Source of the DNA: Clostridiaceae bacterium
GTDB lineage: Bacteria; Bacillota; Clostridia; Peptostreptococcales; Natronincolaceae
Length of the DNA: 43,786 nt
Reading direction: 5' to 3'
NCBI GenBank assembly: GCA_018432235.1
Contig: JAHDLO010000027.1
Span: 1-43,786, forward strand
In this document: piece after piece, positions 15,169 to 23,747 of the stretch
Numbering within the stretch: position 1 is the first letter of the stretch
How the letters are laid out: the number at the start of each line of letters is the position of its first letter
Translations under genes and position numbers: made by a program
Notes under the pieces: generated by a model
The model's input: only the letters and a program-made list of their open reading frames with translations
Database searches by the model: none
Told to the model about the DNA's origin: nothing

Positions 15169-15391
15169 TTAATTTTCCCCCTCTAATTTATTATGATTTC
15201 TTTTAAACAGCACTATTTTCCTTAGATAGAAATCGTTTGCCCAATTTTTGAAAAAATAAGGCATATAGACTTTTTCCCTAAGCTACTGTGCCCCTGAAAT
15301 TAAAGTGACCTGCCCCTGCTGCCAATGCTTCACTAAATTGATCGGCTAAGCTCCCCCTTCATAATAAAATTCAAATGGCCATTTTTATTGT

Positions 15392-15426
15392 GTTCGTATA
15401 TACAAACGTTGTTTGTAATTACAAAC
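15392..15426. promoter_or_regulatory. Tandem IclR operators overlapping divergent promoters
   Basis: GTTTGTAATTACAAAC (15411-15426) is a perfect 16-bp palindrome and GTTCGTATATACAAAC (15392-15407) differs from the same consensus at a few positions. On the minus strand, TTGTAA and TATATA (16-bp spacer) sit inside the two palindromes, forming the permease-operon promoter. On the plus strand TTGTAA (15413-15418) with TAATAT (15437-15442) could serve the regulator. Occupancy would block both. The rest of the 421-bp intergene shows no other signal I can name. Confidence 0.72.
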
Positions 15427-15589
15427 CCTGTGTAAATAATATCATAGCCTTTTTAGAGAGTCAATATTTTAAATCAAATATTTCTAAATTTTATCTCAAT
15501 TCTTTCTACTCTCTCTTTAATTTGATATGGTTATTGTTATCTGCTATTATAAAGATACTGGTGTTATATTTTTCGACGGAGGTATTATA

Positions 15590-16393
15590 ATGAACAAAAG
15601 CATACATAAACCGACTGAAAGAGTGCTCAATATTTTAGAGCTATTGTCTGCTCACCCGGATGGTCTTACACTAACAGGCATAGCCGAGGCTATTAGTGCA
15701 CCTAAAAGTACTATTTTCCCTATCATTCAAACTATGCTGGATCGTAGATTTATCTATTTAGATAAACCAACCTTAAAATACACCGTCGGCATTGCTTCCT
15801 TTTGTGTGGGCGCCTCATATTCCAGCAACAAAAATGTCCTCGAATTTATCAATAATGAAATTAAATATATCGTTAATGAAATCGATGAAACCTGTCAAAT
15901 GGGTATTTTGGATGGTGGACAAGTATTATATGTTCTAAAGGTGGACCCCGATAAAAAGATAGACATTCGACTCATTTCTCATGTGGGTAAGCGGCTGCCT
16001 GCCTACTGCACTGCTTTAGGCAAGGCTTTATTGTATCATTTTGATATAGAAGCGCTAAGGCTGCTTTATCCTGATGGATTAAAGGCCTATACCAAAAATA
16101 CCATCACAAATTTTGAGGTTTTAGCTGACCAGCTATATCAAATAGGTGACACGTATATCGCTCAGGAGGTAGAAGAGGTGACAGAGCATCTCAGATGCCT
16201 GGCCATTCCTCTAAATAATAGGGATAAAACAATTGCTGCTCTTAGTATCAGTATCCCCACCTTCCGTGCTTCAGAGGAAAAAATGGCATTGGCTAAGGTT
16301 CTTTTATTGGGGGCTAAACAAAAAATAGAAACCTATTTTACCACAATCGATATTGATGTAGAAGGTCTTACATTTAAAAATCAGTTATACTAA
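15590..16393 (+). CDS. IclR-family regulator of sugar-acid operon
   Basis: I use the ATG at 15590 after GGAGGT, giving 267 residues. The N-terminal winged helix (about residues 8-70) contains LTLTGIAEAISAPKSTIF. The effector domain shows the usual LPAYCTALGKALL and a final LSISIPTFR segment. It is transcribed away from the permease-dehydratase-aldolase-FAH operon and the two palindromes between them are its likely binding sites. This arrangement mirrors E. coli XynR/YjhI-type regulators. The likely inducer is the sugar acid or its keto-deoxy derivative (inference). Confidence 0.88.
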   Translation: MNKSIHKPTERVLNILELLSAHPDGLTLTGIAEAISAPKSTIFPIIQTMLDRRFIYLDKPTLKYTVGIASFCVGASYSSNKNVLEFINNEIKYIVNEIDETCQMGILDGGQVLYVLKVDPDKKIDIRLISHVGKRLPAYCTALGKALLYHFDIEALRLLYPDGLKAYTKNTITNFEVLADQLYQIGDTYIAQEVEEVTEHLRCLAIPLNNRDKTIAALSISIPTFRASEEKMALAKVLLLGAKQKIETYFTTIDIDVEGLTFKNQLY

Positions 16394-16395
16394 GT

Positions 16396-16460
16396 AAAAA
16401 TCCCCCGTTGGATATGATTAAGTCCAAATTAACTTTATCATACCAAATCGGGGGTTTTTA
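16396..16460. terminator. Bidirectional terminator between IclR and tryptophanase genes
   Basis: AAAAATCCCCCG near the left end pairs with CGGGGGTTTTTA at the right. Further imperfect pairing (TTGG, TATGAT) extends the stem. A-run and T-run flank it, so it can end both convergent transcripts. Confidence 0.85.
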
Positions 16461-16490
16461 TTTCAATCTTTTATAAAAGCCAATATTTAC

Positions 16491-17870
16491 TTATTCAACC
16501 GGTTTTAGCTTTGCTGTGAAGTGTCTTAATACCGGTGGTTGCCATAAAATTTCATAGCCTTTGATTTCGCTTGCTCTTTTCTTGATGTTGATTAACGCTT
16601 CAACAACAACATCAAAATGCGCTTGAGTATACACTCTTCTTGGAATAGCCAGACGTGTAAACTCCATTTCTGCCTCCAGCTGTTCACCTGTCTCTGGGTC
16701 TAAATCCAGAAGATATGAACCGATATCACAGGATCTGATACCTGCTTCAAGGTATAGCTCGCAGGCTAAAGCATGGCCTGGGAACTGGAAGTATGGAATA
16801 TGCGGCAATAAAGCTTTGGCATCTAAGAATACTGCATGACCACCTACTGGGTATTGGAAGGCAATTCCTTCTTCCTTAAGCTTTGCACCAATGTATTCAA
16901 CCTGTCCTATTCTGTATCTTAGATAATCTTTATCTAAGCCTTCATATAATCCAATGCTAAGCGCCTCAATATCTCTGCCCGCAAGGCCCCCATATGTTAC
17001 AAAGCCTTCGTACGGAATCGTCAGACCCTTTACCTTAGTATATAGCTCTTCAGATTCTCTAACACCGATAAGCCCGCCCATGTTGACAATAGCATCTTTT
17101 TTAGCGCTCATTGTAAAGGCATCAGCATAGCTGAACATTTCTCGAACAATGTCTATAATTTCAACATCAGCATAGCCTTCTTCTCTTTGCTTTATGAAAT
17201 AAGCATTTTCAGCATATCTAGCAGCATCGATGATCATTGTAATACCATACTTATCTGCAATTTCTCTTGTCGCCTTAATGTTAGCCATAGAAACCGGCTG
17301 TCCACCAGCAGAGTTGTTGGTTATGGTCACAATAATAAGGCCAACGTTTTCAGCACCAACCTCTTTGATATAGGCATCTAATCTTTCGATATCCATGTTG
17401 CCTTTAAATGGTACATAGGTTTGAGTGTCCTTTGCTTCTGGTACAACAATGTCCACTGCTCTAGCACCAACAAGCCCTACATGGCCTCTTGTGGTATCAA
17501 AATGCATATTGGATATACATTTTTGCCCCTTCTTAAGCAGACATGGCAGCAATACCTGCTCCGCTGCTCTACCCTGGTGTACCGGCTGGCAGTACTTATA
17601 GTTGAATATATCCTTAACTGTATTTTGAAGCCTTTTATAGCCTCTTGCTCCGGCGTATGACTCATCGCCAGTCATAATACCCGCCCACTGAGCATCACTC
17701 ATAGCACCGGTACCGCTGTCTGTCAGTAAGTCGATATAAACATCGTCTGACTCAATGCCAAAAAGATTGTAATTAGCTGCCTTTAGCTTTTCTTCTCTTT
17801 CCGCCCTTGTTGTCATTTTCAGTGGCTCCACCATTTTGATCTTAAAAGGTTCCGCAACATATTTGATCAC
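16491..17870 (-). CDS. tnaA: Tryptophanase
   Basis: A 459-residue PLP enzyme of the tryptophanase / tyrosine phenol-lyase family, starting at GTG after AAGGGGG. The PLP lysine is in MSAKKDAIVNMGG. Two positions separate the subfamilies as I recall them. Where tyrosine phenol-lyase has Thr (FTTTR), this protein has Asp, as in TnaA (FDTTRGH). Where the lyase has Arg (MERG), this protein has Ile (CDIGSY), as in TnaA. It therefore probably converts L-tryptophan to indole, pyruvate and ammonia. It is monocistronic here, with no aromatic permease beside it, and lies divergent to an unusual regulator. I found no TnaC-like leader peptide containing Trp in the 359-bp upstream region. Confidence 0.88.
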   Translation of the reverse strand: MIKYVAEPFKIKMVEPLKMTTRAEREEKLKAANYNLFGIESDDVYIDLLTDSGTGAMSDAQWAGIMTGDESYAGARGYKRLQNTVKDIFNYKYCQPVHQGRAAEQVLLPCLLKKGQKCISNMHFDTTRGHVGLVGARAVDIVVPEAKDTQTYVPFKGNMDIERLDAYIKEVGAENVGLIIVTITNNSAGGQPVSMANIKATREIADKYGITMIIDAARYAENAYFIKQREEGYADVEIIDIVREMFSYADAFTMSAKKDAIVNMGGLIGVRESEELYTKVKGLTIPYEGFVTYGGLAGRDIEALSIGLYEGLDKDYLRYRIGQVEYIGAKLKEEGIAFQYPVGGHAVFLDAKALLPHIPYFQFPGHALACELYLEAGIRSCDIGSYLLDLDPETGEQLEAEMEFTRLAIPRRVYTQAHFDVVVEALINIKKRASEIKGYEILWQPPVLRHFTAKLKPVE

Positions 17871-18023
17871 TTAAATACCCCCTTCAGATTTATTGATTAA
17901 AGCTTAGCATATATATATTAAGCCTTATAGTGTCTTTAATTTGACTTTAATTATGTTATGCTCTAAAATAAAATTAATGTTATAAAATCCGCCATAGTAC
18001 TAGTCTGCCGTTCAATACTGTAG

Positions 18024-18029
18024 ATTATA
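18024..18029 (-). promoter_or_regulatory. Possible -10 box of tryptophanase gene
   Basis: The reverse strand reads AAGTATAATCTAC, a perfect TATAAT, but the position 17 bp upstream (CTGGTA) is a poor -35 box. A weak -35 would fit activator-dependent transcription. The leader would be about 145 nt. Confidence 0.35.
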
Positions 18030-18193
18030 CTTGGTTAAATTTTATATACCAGTCGTAGCCATATCAATCTGACGGATACAGCTTTGCTTTAATTTGCTAA
18101 GCTATATATTTCCTCGGGAATAAATCATTTTTAAGCCGACAGGGATTTTACGTCTATCTCATTTTCTAAAAACAACCATAAAAGAAAGGATAA

Positions 18194-18211
18194 TAGGGCA
18201 TCTATGCCCTA
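18194..18211. promoter_or_regulatory. Perfect 8-bp inverted repeat before divergent regulator
   Basis: TAGGGCAT and ATGCCCTA are separated by two bases, 18 bp before the regulator's ATG. It may be an operator for autoregulation, or a hairpin at the 5' end of its message. The rest of 17871-18229 shows only the possible -10 box. Confidence 0.5.
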
Positions 18212-18229
18212 ATTATACAGGGTGCCAGC

Positions 18230-19549
18230 ATGAAAAGAATCGGTATTGTAGGCCATACGGACAACATCAAACGAATTCAGCATGTGATAGATAAAAGCTT
18301 TCCCAATATTGATGGTTATGCCATTGAAACCAATGAAATGAGCCACATCCAAACAACCGTCAATTATCTTAAGGAGCATATTAATGATTTTGATGGCATC
18401 ATTTTTACTGGAAAAATTCTTTATGATATTATGAACCACAACATGCATTCACAAAACCCCTGGGTATTTATCGAAAACGATGAAAGTCAATTACAGCGAA
18501 TATTGTTGGAGGCCCGTCTTAAGCATAATTTGGACATCACACAGATAAGCATTGACTCTTATTCGGAGGATACTGTAAAGGCTCTATATGAAGATTTTGG
18601 ACTAAGCCCTAGTCAATATTCGGCTTATGTATCAACACTTGATATTTTTAGCGAGACCCTTATAGATGATTTATACAAGTTTCATCGAAATAATCATTTA
18701 ATACAGCCTGACTTAATAAGCATTACAGGGATTTCCTCTGTCTATAGAATGCTGCAAGTCCATCAGGTACCCAGCCTGCTTTTAACTCCAAACGAAAATG
18801 CGATCAAGAATAAGCTATATGATATTCTGGAAAAAATTAAGCTTGAAAACATGAGCGTTAGTCAGATTGTGGTAATTTCCATAGAAATTGATGTCAATAA
18901 TGAATATGACCTCATATCAGAAAATGAGTACAGTATAATGCTTCAGAAATCAAGAATAACAGAAGAGGTATATAAGTTCACACAGCGCATTCAAGCAGCT
19001 GTTATAGAATCAGAAAAAAATTACCTGCTTTTTACAACAAAGCAAATCGTTGAATTTGAAACAAAAAATTTGAGGGAGCTTTCCATTTTAAGCTCCATAA
19101 AAAATAAAACCAACAACACCGTTAGTGTTGGTATTGGCTTTGGCATCACAGCCAGGGAAGCCAAGTCAAACGCAGTCATTGGAAAGACTAAGGCGCTGAA
19201 GATGGGTGGAAATCAATGCTTTGTAGTCTACGATAGAAACCGAATGGAGAGAATTACACCACTGGATAAAGGCACCGGCAATATTTCACCCCTGGATCTC
19301 TCCTTTAAAGATGTCTCAGAAAAAAGCGGCGTCAGCATTAACAACATTTATCAGCTAAAATGTATAATGGACATATATAAAAAGGCCACCTTCACCAGCT
19401 TAGAGCTGTCTGAAGAATTTGGTAATTCCCTAAGAAGCATGAATAGAATAATTGAAAGACTTGAACAGGCCGGCTATATAGAGGTGGTTGGTAAAAAAAT
19501 AGTTGGTAAGGCCGGAAGACCCAGTAGGATTTTGAAGCTTCTCATATAG
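18230..19549 (+). CDS. Regulator with sensor, cyclase/GGDEF-like and winged-helix domains
   Basis: A 439-residue soluble protein without a standard name. Residues 1-210 form an unrecognised domain opening MKRIGIVGHTDNIKRI. Residues about 210-345 resemble a degenerate nucleotide-cyclase/GGDEF-like fold: a strand QIVVISIEIDVNN, then SVGIGFGITAREAKSNAVIG, the usual helix-strand pattern but with no GGDEF motif. Residues about 365-439 are a winged helix (FTSLELSEEFGNSLRSMNRI, then a basic tail KAGRPSRILKLLI). It is divergent from the tryptophanase gene and is the obvious candidate regulator. Whether the cyclase-like domain senses a nucleotide or an amino acid is unknown. Confidence 0.65.
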   Translation: MKRIGIVGHTDNIKRIQHVIDKSFPNIDGYAIETNEMSHIQTTVNYLKEHINDFDGIIFTGKILYDIMNHNMHSQNPWVFIENDESQLQRILLEARLKHNLDITQISIDSYSEDTVKALYEDFGLSPSQYSAYVSTLDIFSETLIDDLYKFHRNNHLIQPDLISITGISSVYRMLQVHQVPSLLLTPNENAIKNKLYDILEKIKLENMSVSQIVVISIEIDVNNEYDLISENEYSIMLQKSRITEEVYKFTQRIQAAVIESEKNYLLFTTKQIVEFETKNLRELSILSSIKNKTNNTVSVGIGFGITAREAKSNAVIGKTKALKMGGNQCFVVYDRNRMERITPLDKGTGNISPLDLSFKDVSEKSGVSINNIYQLKCIMDIYKKATFTSLELSEEFGNSLRSMNRIIERLEQAGYIEVVGKKIVGKAGRPSRILKLLI

Positions 19550-19565
19550 CTATTATGCAGAGTAC

Positions 19566-19587
19566 AATCAATATGAAATTATTGATT
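19566..19587. other. Hairpin in convergent intergene
   Basis: AATCAATA pairs perfectly with TATTGATT around a 6-nt loop, between the regulator and the LysE gene. There is no T-run, so termination efficiency is doubtful. Confidence 0.4.
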
Positions 19588-19674
19588 TGACCTTGCTCTA
19601 TTTATTCTAAATTATCCACCAAGAATGATTATGCCCCTTAAGAAGAGTAAAAAATTTTCGATATTATAACGACG

Positions 19675-20292
19675 CTATCTGGCTAACATTTGAATAAAGC
19701 TGTAGCCTAATTTAAGTCCATAATAAACTATAATACCACCACAGATTATATTGATTGACCTCAATAATTTATTGCTAAAATTGCGCTTAAAAGTGGAAAC
19801 GGCCGTCGCTAGCCCTAAAAACCAAAAAAGTGAGGCTGTACATACCCCTAGAATAAATAATGTCGCTCCTTCATCTGGCAACGAGGCTTTAAAACCGCCT
19901 AAAAGCAAGGACCCATCAATTAATGCTTGAGGATTTGCCCATGTTACCATAAAACAAGTTATTATAACTTGAAATGTTGATTTATTCACGTTTACCTCAT
20001 CATTAACATCTATTGTACTTCTCATCAATTGAATACCTATATAGACTACTACAATAGATCCCATCAATAGAATTAGTTGTTCCAGTATTTTCGATTTTTC
20101 CATTAAAGCACCTATACCAAAAAAACAGGCCAGTGCTAAGGAAATATCAAAAAAAGTTGTTATAAATGCCACTTGATACGCTCTTAATTTACTTCTTTTG
20201 GTAGCAGTATTGATTACATATAAATTTTGTATTCCTATAGGTGCAACATATGCTACCCCCAACATAAAACCTTTAGCAAAATAGTTAGACAT
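19675..20292 (-). CDS. LysE/ArgO-family amino acid exporter
   Basis: A 205-residue membrane protein with about six hydrophobic segments. The N-terminal family signature is visible as GFMLGVAYVAPIGIQNLYVI, and the middle carries FMVTWANPQALID, typical of LysE/RhtB exporters. The ATG follows GGAGGAAGG. It lies after a MocR regulator in the same direction, but a terminator separates them. A MocR protein next to a LysE exporter is a common pairing, so control by that regulator is possible. Confidence 0.87.
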   Translation of the reverse strand: MSNYFAKGFMLGVAYVAPIGIQNLYVINTATKRSKLRAYQVAFITTFFDISLALACFFGIGALMEKSKILEQLILLMGSIVVVYIGIQLMRSTIDVNDEVNVNKSTFQVIITCFMVTWANPQALIDGSLLLGGFKASLPDEGATLFILGVCTASLFWFLGLATAVSTFKRNFSNKLLRSINIICGGIIVYYGLKLGYSFIQMLAR

Positions 20293-20390
20293 TATCCTTC
20301 CTCCTTAGAACATTCAAGCTATTCATAACTATTATACTTGCTAGTTTTATGAAAGTCTCCAACCAACCACAATAAAAAAAGCCCAACCAA

Positions 20391-20414
20391 AAAGCCATTG
20401 AAAGGTCAATGGCT
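20391..20414 (-). terminator. Terminator of MocR gene
   Basis: AGCCATTGA and TCAATGGCT form a 9-bp perfect stem just after the MocR stop. On the reverse strand it is followed by a TTTTTGG stretch and then a T6 run. Confidence 0.75.
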
Positions 20415-20416
20415 GT

Positions 20417-21865
20417 TCAATCACATTCCTTTATGAGCTGGGCTAATCTTACTAGTCCCCTCTCTAAATCCGCCAAGGAAGCGTAGGCATATGAAATTCT
20501 AATGCTGGGATTTTTTGAAAAATCATATATATTTCCAGGGTTAATTAAGATTCTCTCCATGGCGGAAATTTCAAATAATCTATCCAGAGAAAGTTGTTTT
20601 TTTAGCTTGAGCCAGATATAAAATCCTCCCGTTGGTATATGCCATTCGGCTATTTTTAAAAAGTGGTTTTGTAAAATATCTAAAGCCGTTTTTCTTCGAA
20701 CCTTTAAATCTTCCCTCAGCTTTAGAAGATAGCTTTCATATAAGCCACTGGAAATCCATTCTGCCACAACCCACTGAGAAAGGGAGCTGGCACCGTAATC
20801 CGTTTGCATTTTTACATCTCCTAATCGTTCAATAACTGACTCTGGTCCAACTATCCATCCAATCCTCAGTCCAGGAGCTAAGGTTTTTGATATGGTTCCC
20901 ATATATAATACAATGCCTTGCTTATCTATGGCCTTAAGCGGCATGGGAGGTTCTTCATCCAGCCACAATTCCCTGTAAGCATCATCCTCTATAATAGGCA
21001 ATCTATTTTTCTCACATATTTCGAGAATTTGTTTTCGTCTGACTAAAGGCATTACTCTACCTGTTGGATTGTGAAGAGTTGGAATAGTATATAAGAGAGT
21101 TGTCGCATTATGACTTGAATTTTTAACCATTTCATCTGGCTTAATTCCATTATCATCCATACTTATACCTTTAAGCTTCATTCCATATGATTCAAATATA
21201 TAAAGAGATTTCAAATAAGATGGATTTTCTACTAAAACAGTTGAACCTGACTGTAATATTCCCATTGCAACTAGTTGTAATGCTTGTAGTGAGCCTGAAA
21301 CAATTAGTATGGCTGCTGGCGAGACATTTATGTTGAATTTTTTAAGATATTGAGCAATGGTTTCCCTTAAAAATAATAATCCTTTTGGCTCTTCATATCC
21401 TAGTGAAGCTACTCTATTTGAAATATTGCTTAATACGGTTTTCATCATTTCTTTGGGGTATAATTCTGGAGAAAGCTCACCTGTTCCTAAGCGAATGATA
21501 TCTTTTTCATACTCTAGTTTATTAATACTTTGAATGGTTGCTCGGTTAGGTTTGTATATGCCGCTTTTGATATAATTATACCAATTTAGAGGTGATGTGG
21601 ATGCTAGCAGTGACCATGTATTATTTATTACAACTGTACCCCCATTACCCTTTCCTTCAATCAAGCCTTCAGCTTTAAGCTCATCTAAGGCCTCTACAAT
21701 GGTGCTTCTATTCACATTAAAAATCCTTGCTAATTCTCTCTGTGTCGGTAATTTGCTTCCAATTCCCCATTCACCAATCGCTATTCGTTTTTTTATATAA
21801 TCTGCAATTTGCTTATATAAGGATGTCGGCAGATTATTATCCGGCTTCCAGTCGATTGTCAGCAT
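20417..21865 (-). CDS. MocR-family (GntR-aminotransferase) regulator, PdxR-like
   Basis: A 482-residue fusion. The N-terminal GntR winged helix (about residues 15-85) contains LPTQRELARIFNVNRSTIV and EGLIEGKGNGGTVV. The rest is a fold-type I aminotransferase domain with the PLP lysine in GTISKTLAPGLRIGW and an ASLADLERG tail. The start ATG follows GGGGG. It lies downstream of pdxS-pdxT on the same strand, and paired palindromes precede pdxS, so it may be a PdxR that senses PLP and activates pdxST. Regulation of the nearby LysE exporter is an alternative. Confidence 0.85.
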   Translation of the reverse strand: MLTIDWKPDNNLPTSLYKQIADYIKKRIAIGEWGIGSKLPTQRELARIFNVNRSTIVEALDELKAEGLIEGKGNGGTVVINNTWSLLASTSPLNWYNYIKSGIYKPNRATIQSINKLEYEKDIIRLGTGELSPELYPKEMMKTVLSNISNRVASLGYEEPKGLLFLRETIAQYLKKFNINVSPAAILIVSGSLQALQLVAMGILQSGSTVLVENPSYLKSLYIFESYGMKLKGISMDDNGIKPDEMVKNSSHNATTLLYTIPTLHNPTGRVMPLVRRKQILEICEKNRLPIIEDDAYRELWLDEEPPMPLKAIDKQGIVLYMGTISKTLAPGLRIGWIVGPESVIERLGDVKMQTDYGASSLSQWVVAEWISSGLYESYLLKLREDLKVRRKTALDILQNHFLKIAEWHIPTGGFYIWLKLKKQLSLDRLFEISAMERILINPGNIYDFSKNPSIRISYAYASLADLERGLVRLAQLIKECD

Positions 21866-22035
21866 AGTTATTCCCCCTATTATTTTTGCCAGCTCATTCT
21901 TTAATTGCTTGCTTTATTACGAGTATATCTTTATCTAAAAACTCTTTGTATATTGAAATTTTTCCCTTATGCACATCACCATTACTTATGATAAGGTTCA
22001 CTATATCATTATAGCTGAGTTTCTTTTTCAAATCA

Positions 22036-22072
22036 AAAGACCCTGAAGGAACATTCCCTTCGGAGTCTATAA
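22036..22072 (-). terminator. Terminator of pdxST
   Basis: On the reverse strand the stem runs from AGACTCCGAAGG to CCTTCAGGGTCT and is followed by TTTTGATTTG. It separates pdxT from the MocR gene, so the latter needs its own promoter. Confidence 0.75.
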
Positions 22073-22088
22073 GAGTATTCTACTTAGA

Positions 22089-22658
22089 TTATTTTATCAT
22101 GTTAATAAAGTACTCATGGAAAATATAATTGTCAGTTAACTCAGGATGAAAGGAGGTTGCCAGTATATTTTTCTGCCGTGCAGCTACAATATTTCCGTCT
22201 ACCCTATGAAGTATATCCACTTTTTCACCCGCTTCAACAATATAGGGTGCCCTTATAAAAACCATTGGTATTTCTTTGTCCGCTATCCCTTCAATCACTT
22301 CTGTAGTGACAAAGCTATCCAGTTGAGCACCATATGCATTTCGTCTTACTTTAATGTCCATAACCTTCAGATGACCATCTTCATTACCATCAAGCTCTTT
22401 GGCCAGTAAAATCATACCTGCACAAGTTCCCCAAACGGGTAGTCCATTATTGATTTTATTTGCTAAGACCTCCTTGATTTTAGAATCCTTAAGCAGCTTA
22501 CCAATAGCTGTACTTTCACCGCCCGGCAAAATAATCCCATCCAGGCTATCCAACTGCTTGACATTCCTTATCTCTATAGCCTCGTGTCCTAGTGATATAA
22601 TTTTTTCTATATGCTCTTTAAATGCACCTTGAAGAGCCAACACACCTACTCTTTTCAT
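22089..22658 (-). CDS. pdxT: Pyridoxal 5'-phosphate synthase glutaminase subunit
   Basis: A 189-residue class I glutamine amidotransferase that supplies ammonia to PdxS in the DXP-independent vitamin B6 pathway. Motifs are VGVLALQGAFKEHI at the N-terminus, LPGGEST, the nucleophile in WGTCAGMILL, and the catalytic His-Glu in SFHPELTDN. It begins one base after the pdxS stop, so the two are translationally linked. Confidence 0.97.
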   Translation of the reverse strand: MKRVGVLALQGAFKEHIEKIISLGHEAIEIRNVKQLDSLDGIILPGGESTAIGKLLKDSKIKEVLANKINNGLPVWGTCAGMILLAKELDGNEDGHLKVMDIKVRRNAYGAQLDSFVTTEVIEGIADKEIPMVFIRAPYIVEAGEKVDILHRVDGNIVAARQKNILATSFHPELTDNYIFHEYFINMIK

Positions 22659-22659
22659 A

Positions 22660-23538
22660 TTAATAGCCCCTATCAGCCATTCTATCTTGCTTATCTATTG
22701 AATACACATTAATTCCAACCATTGCTTCTCCAAGATTTTCAGAGACCTCTGCTAATATCGCCGCATCCTTGTAGTTCGTAACCGCTTTAACTATTGCAGC
22801 GGCTCTTTTTCTAGGGTCACCAGACTTAAAAATCCCGGAGCCAACAAATACACCATCACAGCCAAGCTGCATCATCATCGCCGCATCTGCAGGGGTTGCA
22901 ATACCACCAGCGGCAAAGTTCACAACGGGAAGCCTTCCATTTTCATGAACATATTCAACTAAATGAATAGGGGCTTGCAGCTCTTTAGCAGCGTTCATTA
23001 GCTCTTCTTTAGATAGACCTTTTATTCTTCTTATTTCAGAATTCATTATTCTCATATGCTTTACTGCTTCTATAACATCACCCGTACCTGGCTCACCCTT
23101 CGTTCTGATCATTGAAGCACCTTCACCAATTCTTCTTAAGGCTTCGCCGAGATTTTTAGCACCGCATACAAATGGTACCCTGAAGGTCTTTTTATCTATA
23201 TGCAGTACTGGGTCGGCAGGTGTTAACACTTCACTTTCATCAATATAATCCACATTAATGGCTTCTAAGATTTGAGCTTCTACGAAATGTCCAATCCTCA
23301 CTTTAGCCATAACAGGAATAGAGACTGATGCTTGAATTTTTTTAATCATTTGTGGATCTGAAGCCCTTGCAACTCCACCATCCCTTCTGATATCAGCCGG
23401 CACTCTTTCAAGAGCCATCACAGCGCAGGCCCCTGCTTCTTCAGCGATTATTGCCTCCTCTGGTGTCGTTACATCCATGATTACGCCACCCTTTAACATC
23501 TGAGCAAGATTTTTGTTCAGTTCATATCTGTTATTCAT
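22660..23538 (-). CDS. pdxS: Pyridoxal 5'-phosphate synthase lyase subunit
   Basis: A 292-residue TIM-barrel protein of normal PdxS length. It makes PLP from ribose 5-phosphate, glyceraldehyde 3-phosphate and glutamine-derived ammonia. Conserved segments are MDVTTPEEA, PVMAKVRIGHFVEAQIL (first lysine), IRTKGEPGTGD (second lysine) and GCDGVFVGSGIFKS. It is first of the pdxST operon. Paired operator palindromes and a SigA promoter lie upstream at 23580-23695. Confidence 0.97.
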   Translation of the reverse strand: MNNRYELNKNLAQMLKGGVIMDVTTPEEAIIAEEAGACAVMALERVPADIRRDGGVARASDPQMIKKIQASVSIPVMAKVRIGHFVEAQILEAINVDYIDESEVLTPADPVLHIDKKTFRVPFVCGAKNLGEALRRIGEGASMIRTKGEPGTGDVIEAVKHMRIMNSEIRRIKGLSKEELMNAAKELQAPIHLVEYVHENGRLPVVNFAAGGIATPADAAMMMQLGCDGVFVGSGIFKSGDPRKRAAAIVKAVTNYKDAAILAEVSENLGEAMVGINVYSIDKQDRMADRGY

Positions 23539-23579
23539 TATGATACCCCCTTGTTTGGTTTTATGTACTTACAATATAG

Positions 23580-23695
23580 ATACAATTTTATTTATTGTAT
23601 TGGTTTAACATGACTATTATGCCATTTTTGCAGCGATTTATCAATACAATATTAATAATTGTATCGTTTTTTAGTTAATTGTAATGTTATTGTAT
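23580..23695. promoter_or_regulatory. pdxST control region: two matched palindromes plus a half-site
   Basis: ATACAAT-N7-ATTGTAT occurs twice, at 23580-23600 and 23644-23664, with identical arms and identical 7-bp spacers. A fifth half-site ATTGTAT lies at 23689-23695. The 23644-23664 palindrome abuts the -35 box, where an activator would sit. The 23580-23600 copy lies just after the predicted start point, where a repressor would act. A MocR/PdxR protein is the likely ligand. Confidence 0.7.
23616..23644 (-). promoter_or_regulatory. pdxS promoter
   Basis: On the reverse strand TTGATA, 17 bp, then CATAAT. This leaves a leader of about 70 nt before the pdxS ATG. Confidence 0.65.
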
Positions 23696-23747
23696 GTACA
23701 TTCCAAAAACTCCCTATATAAGGCGACATCCTAACGATAAACATGCA

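Noticed and set aside
16491..17870. Tyrosine phenol-lyase instead of tryptophanase
   Set aside because: The overall length and N-terminus are lyase-like, but the Asp in FDTTRGH and the Ile in CDIGSY match tryptophanase at the two discriminating positions.
17871..18229. TnaC-like leader peptide or T-box upstream of tnaA
   Set aside because: Short frames on the reverse strand contain no Trp codon, and no T-box antiterminator sequence is visible.
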